Positions 5,366-6,043 of a stretch of 6,043 nucleotides of DNA are shown here, in pieces. Source of the DNA: Draconibacterium orientale. Lineage in GTDB: Bacteria; Bacteroidota; Bacteroidia; Bacteroidales; UBA12170. Each line of letters begins with the position of its first letter. The stretch's first letter is position 1. Both the position numbers and the translations under genes were made by a program. The stretch is from assembly GCA_020718315.1 (NCBI GenBank), contig DYSK01000063.1:5764-11806 (forward strand), in the 5' to 3' direction. Below the pieces are notes generated by a model that made no database searches, was not told the origin of the DNA, and saw nothing but the letters and a program-made list of their open reading frames with translations.

Positions 5366-6043
5366 TTAATACGTTACAACCAAGAAATAATTTTTCTTTC
5401 CCTTTTGGACGAGTATGTATTTTTGATTAATCAAGTCATTCGTGCTAACAAGATAATCTTCTTTTACTTTGTTTTTATTAAGACTCACGCCATTGTCTTT
5501 CAACATTCTTCGCGCTTCGCTTTTGGAAGTAAAAATTTGTGTTTTTTCGACTAAAAAATCGATTAAGCCAATGGTGTTTTGCAATTCTATTTTGTTTATT
5601 TCGAATTGAGGAACGCCCTCAAAAACGCTTAGAAACGTTCGTTCGTCGAGTTTTTGTAATGCTTCGGTGCTCGCGTTTCCAAACAAGATTTCGGAAGCTT
5701 CGATAACGGTTTGGTATTCAGCTTCGGAGTGAACGCGTATAGTTACATCCTTTGCTAGCACTTTTTGTAATTCTCGAAGATGCGGCGCTTGTTGATGGCG
5801 CTTGAGCAATTCACTCACTTCTTTTTGGGACAGGAGTGTAAATATCTTGATGTATTTTTCCGCATCGGCATCCGAAGTGTTCAACCAAAATTGATAAAAT
5901 GCATAAGGTGTGGTTCTTTCGGCATCAAGCCAAATGTTTCCGCTTTCTGTTTTGCCAAATTTCCCCCCATCGGCTTTGGTGATAAGCGGACACGTCAATG
6001 CAAAGGCTTTTCCGCCTACTTTTCTACGAATCAGTTCGGTTCC
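5366..6043 (-). CDS. tyrS: Tyrosyl-tRNA synthetase, C-terminal half (5' part outside window)
   Basis: 226 codons including the stop are visible, with the frame open to the right edge. Class I synthetase that charges tRNA-Tyr in the cytoplasm. The visible part begins with GTELIRRK and continues through LTCPLITKADGG into KFGKT (visible residues 28-32), the variant KMSKS signature loop that binds ATP in bacterial TyrS. A helical anticodon-binding region follows, with FGNASTEALQKLDERTFLSVF typical of TyrS. The end (visible residues about 159-222) is an S4-type RNA-binding domain with SKSEARRMLKDNGVSLN. The catalytic HIGH motif and N-terminal half lie beyond the window; family length is about 430 residues, so about half is seen. 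A TTG inside the LTCP segment could be misread as a start, but homology runs through it to the edge. It is a housekeeping gene, unlikely to be linked functionally to the respiratory genes 318 bp downstream. Confidence 0.96.
   Translation of the reverse strand, partial: GTELIRRKVGGKAFALTCPLITKADGGKFGKTESGNIWLDAERTTPYAFYQFWLNTSDADAEKYIKIFTLLSQKEVSELLKRHQQAPHLRELQKVLAKDVTIRVHSEAEYQTVIEASEILFGNASTEALQKLDERTFLSVFEGVPQFEINKIELQNTIGLIDFLVEKTQIFTSKSEARRMLKDNGVSLNKNKVKEDYLVSTNDLINQKYILVQKGKKNYFLVVTY

Overview
The window is an A+T-rich stretch of bacterial chromosome, most likely from an anaerobic or facultative member of the Bacteroidota (Marinilabiliales/Prolixibacteraceae-like). This rests on the TyrS sequence with a KFGKT loop, start codons in A/T-rich contexts without clear Shine-Dalgarno sequences, TAnnTTTG-type promoter boxes and the respiratory genes. 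The assignment is an inference from sequence character, not from a database match.

Layout, right to left (most genes are on the minus strand): the C-terminal half of tyrosyl-tRNA synthetase (5366-6043, cut by the window edge); a 318-bp gap with a long inverted repeat, a candidate promoter and a candidate Crp/Fnr-type site; a complete octaheme cytochrome c of the octaheme tetrathionate reductase (OTR) family (3461-5047) with a signal peptide and a C-terminal membrane anchor; 10 bp later, a four-helix cytochrome b fused to a PAS domain (2302-3450). A strong bidirectional hairpin terminator (2248-2280) separates this operon from a convergent plus-strand gene of unknown function (1527-2240). A 599-bp A/T-rich intergenic region, dense in inverted and direct repeats, lies between that gene and a divergent second OTR-family octaheme paralogue (1-927), whose C-terminal part is outside the window.

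Working model: the membrane cytochrome b takes electrons from the quinol pool and hands them to the exported, membrane-tethered octaheme enzyme, which reduces a nitrogen or sulfur oxyanion-type acceptor in the periplasm. Family members reduce tetrathionate, nitrite and hydroxylamine in vitro; the physiological substrate is unsettled. The PAS domain on the cytochrome b is unusual because no kinase or other output domain follows it. It suggests that the electron-transfer subunit also senses something, or docks a partner, on the cytoplasmic side. Both octaheme genes have a similar TGA-N6-TCA palindrome at almost the same distance from a candidate -7 box, which suggests shared control by a Crp/Fnr-family regulator. 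The unknown gene between the two paralogues has no recognisable domain and is the main candidate for something undescribed here.
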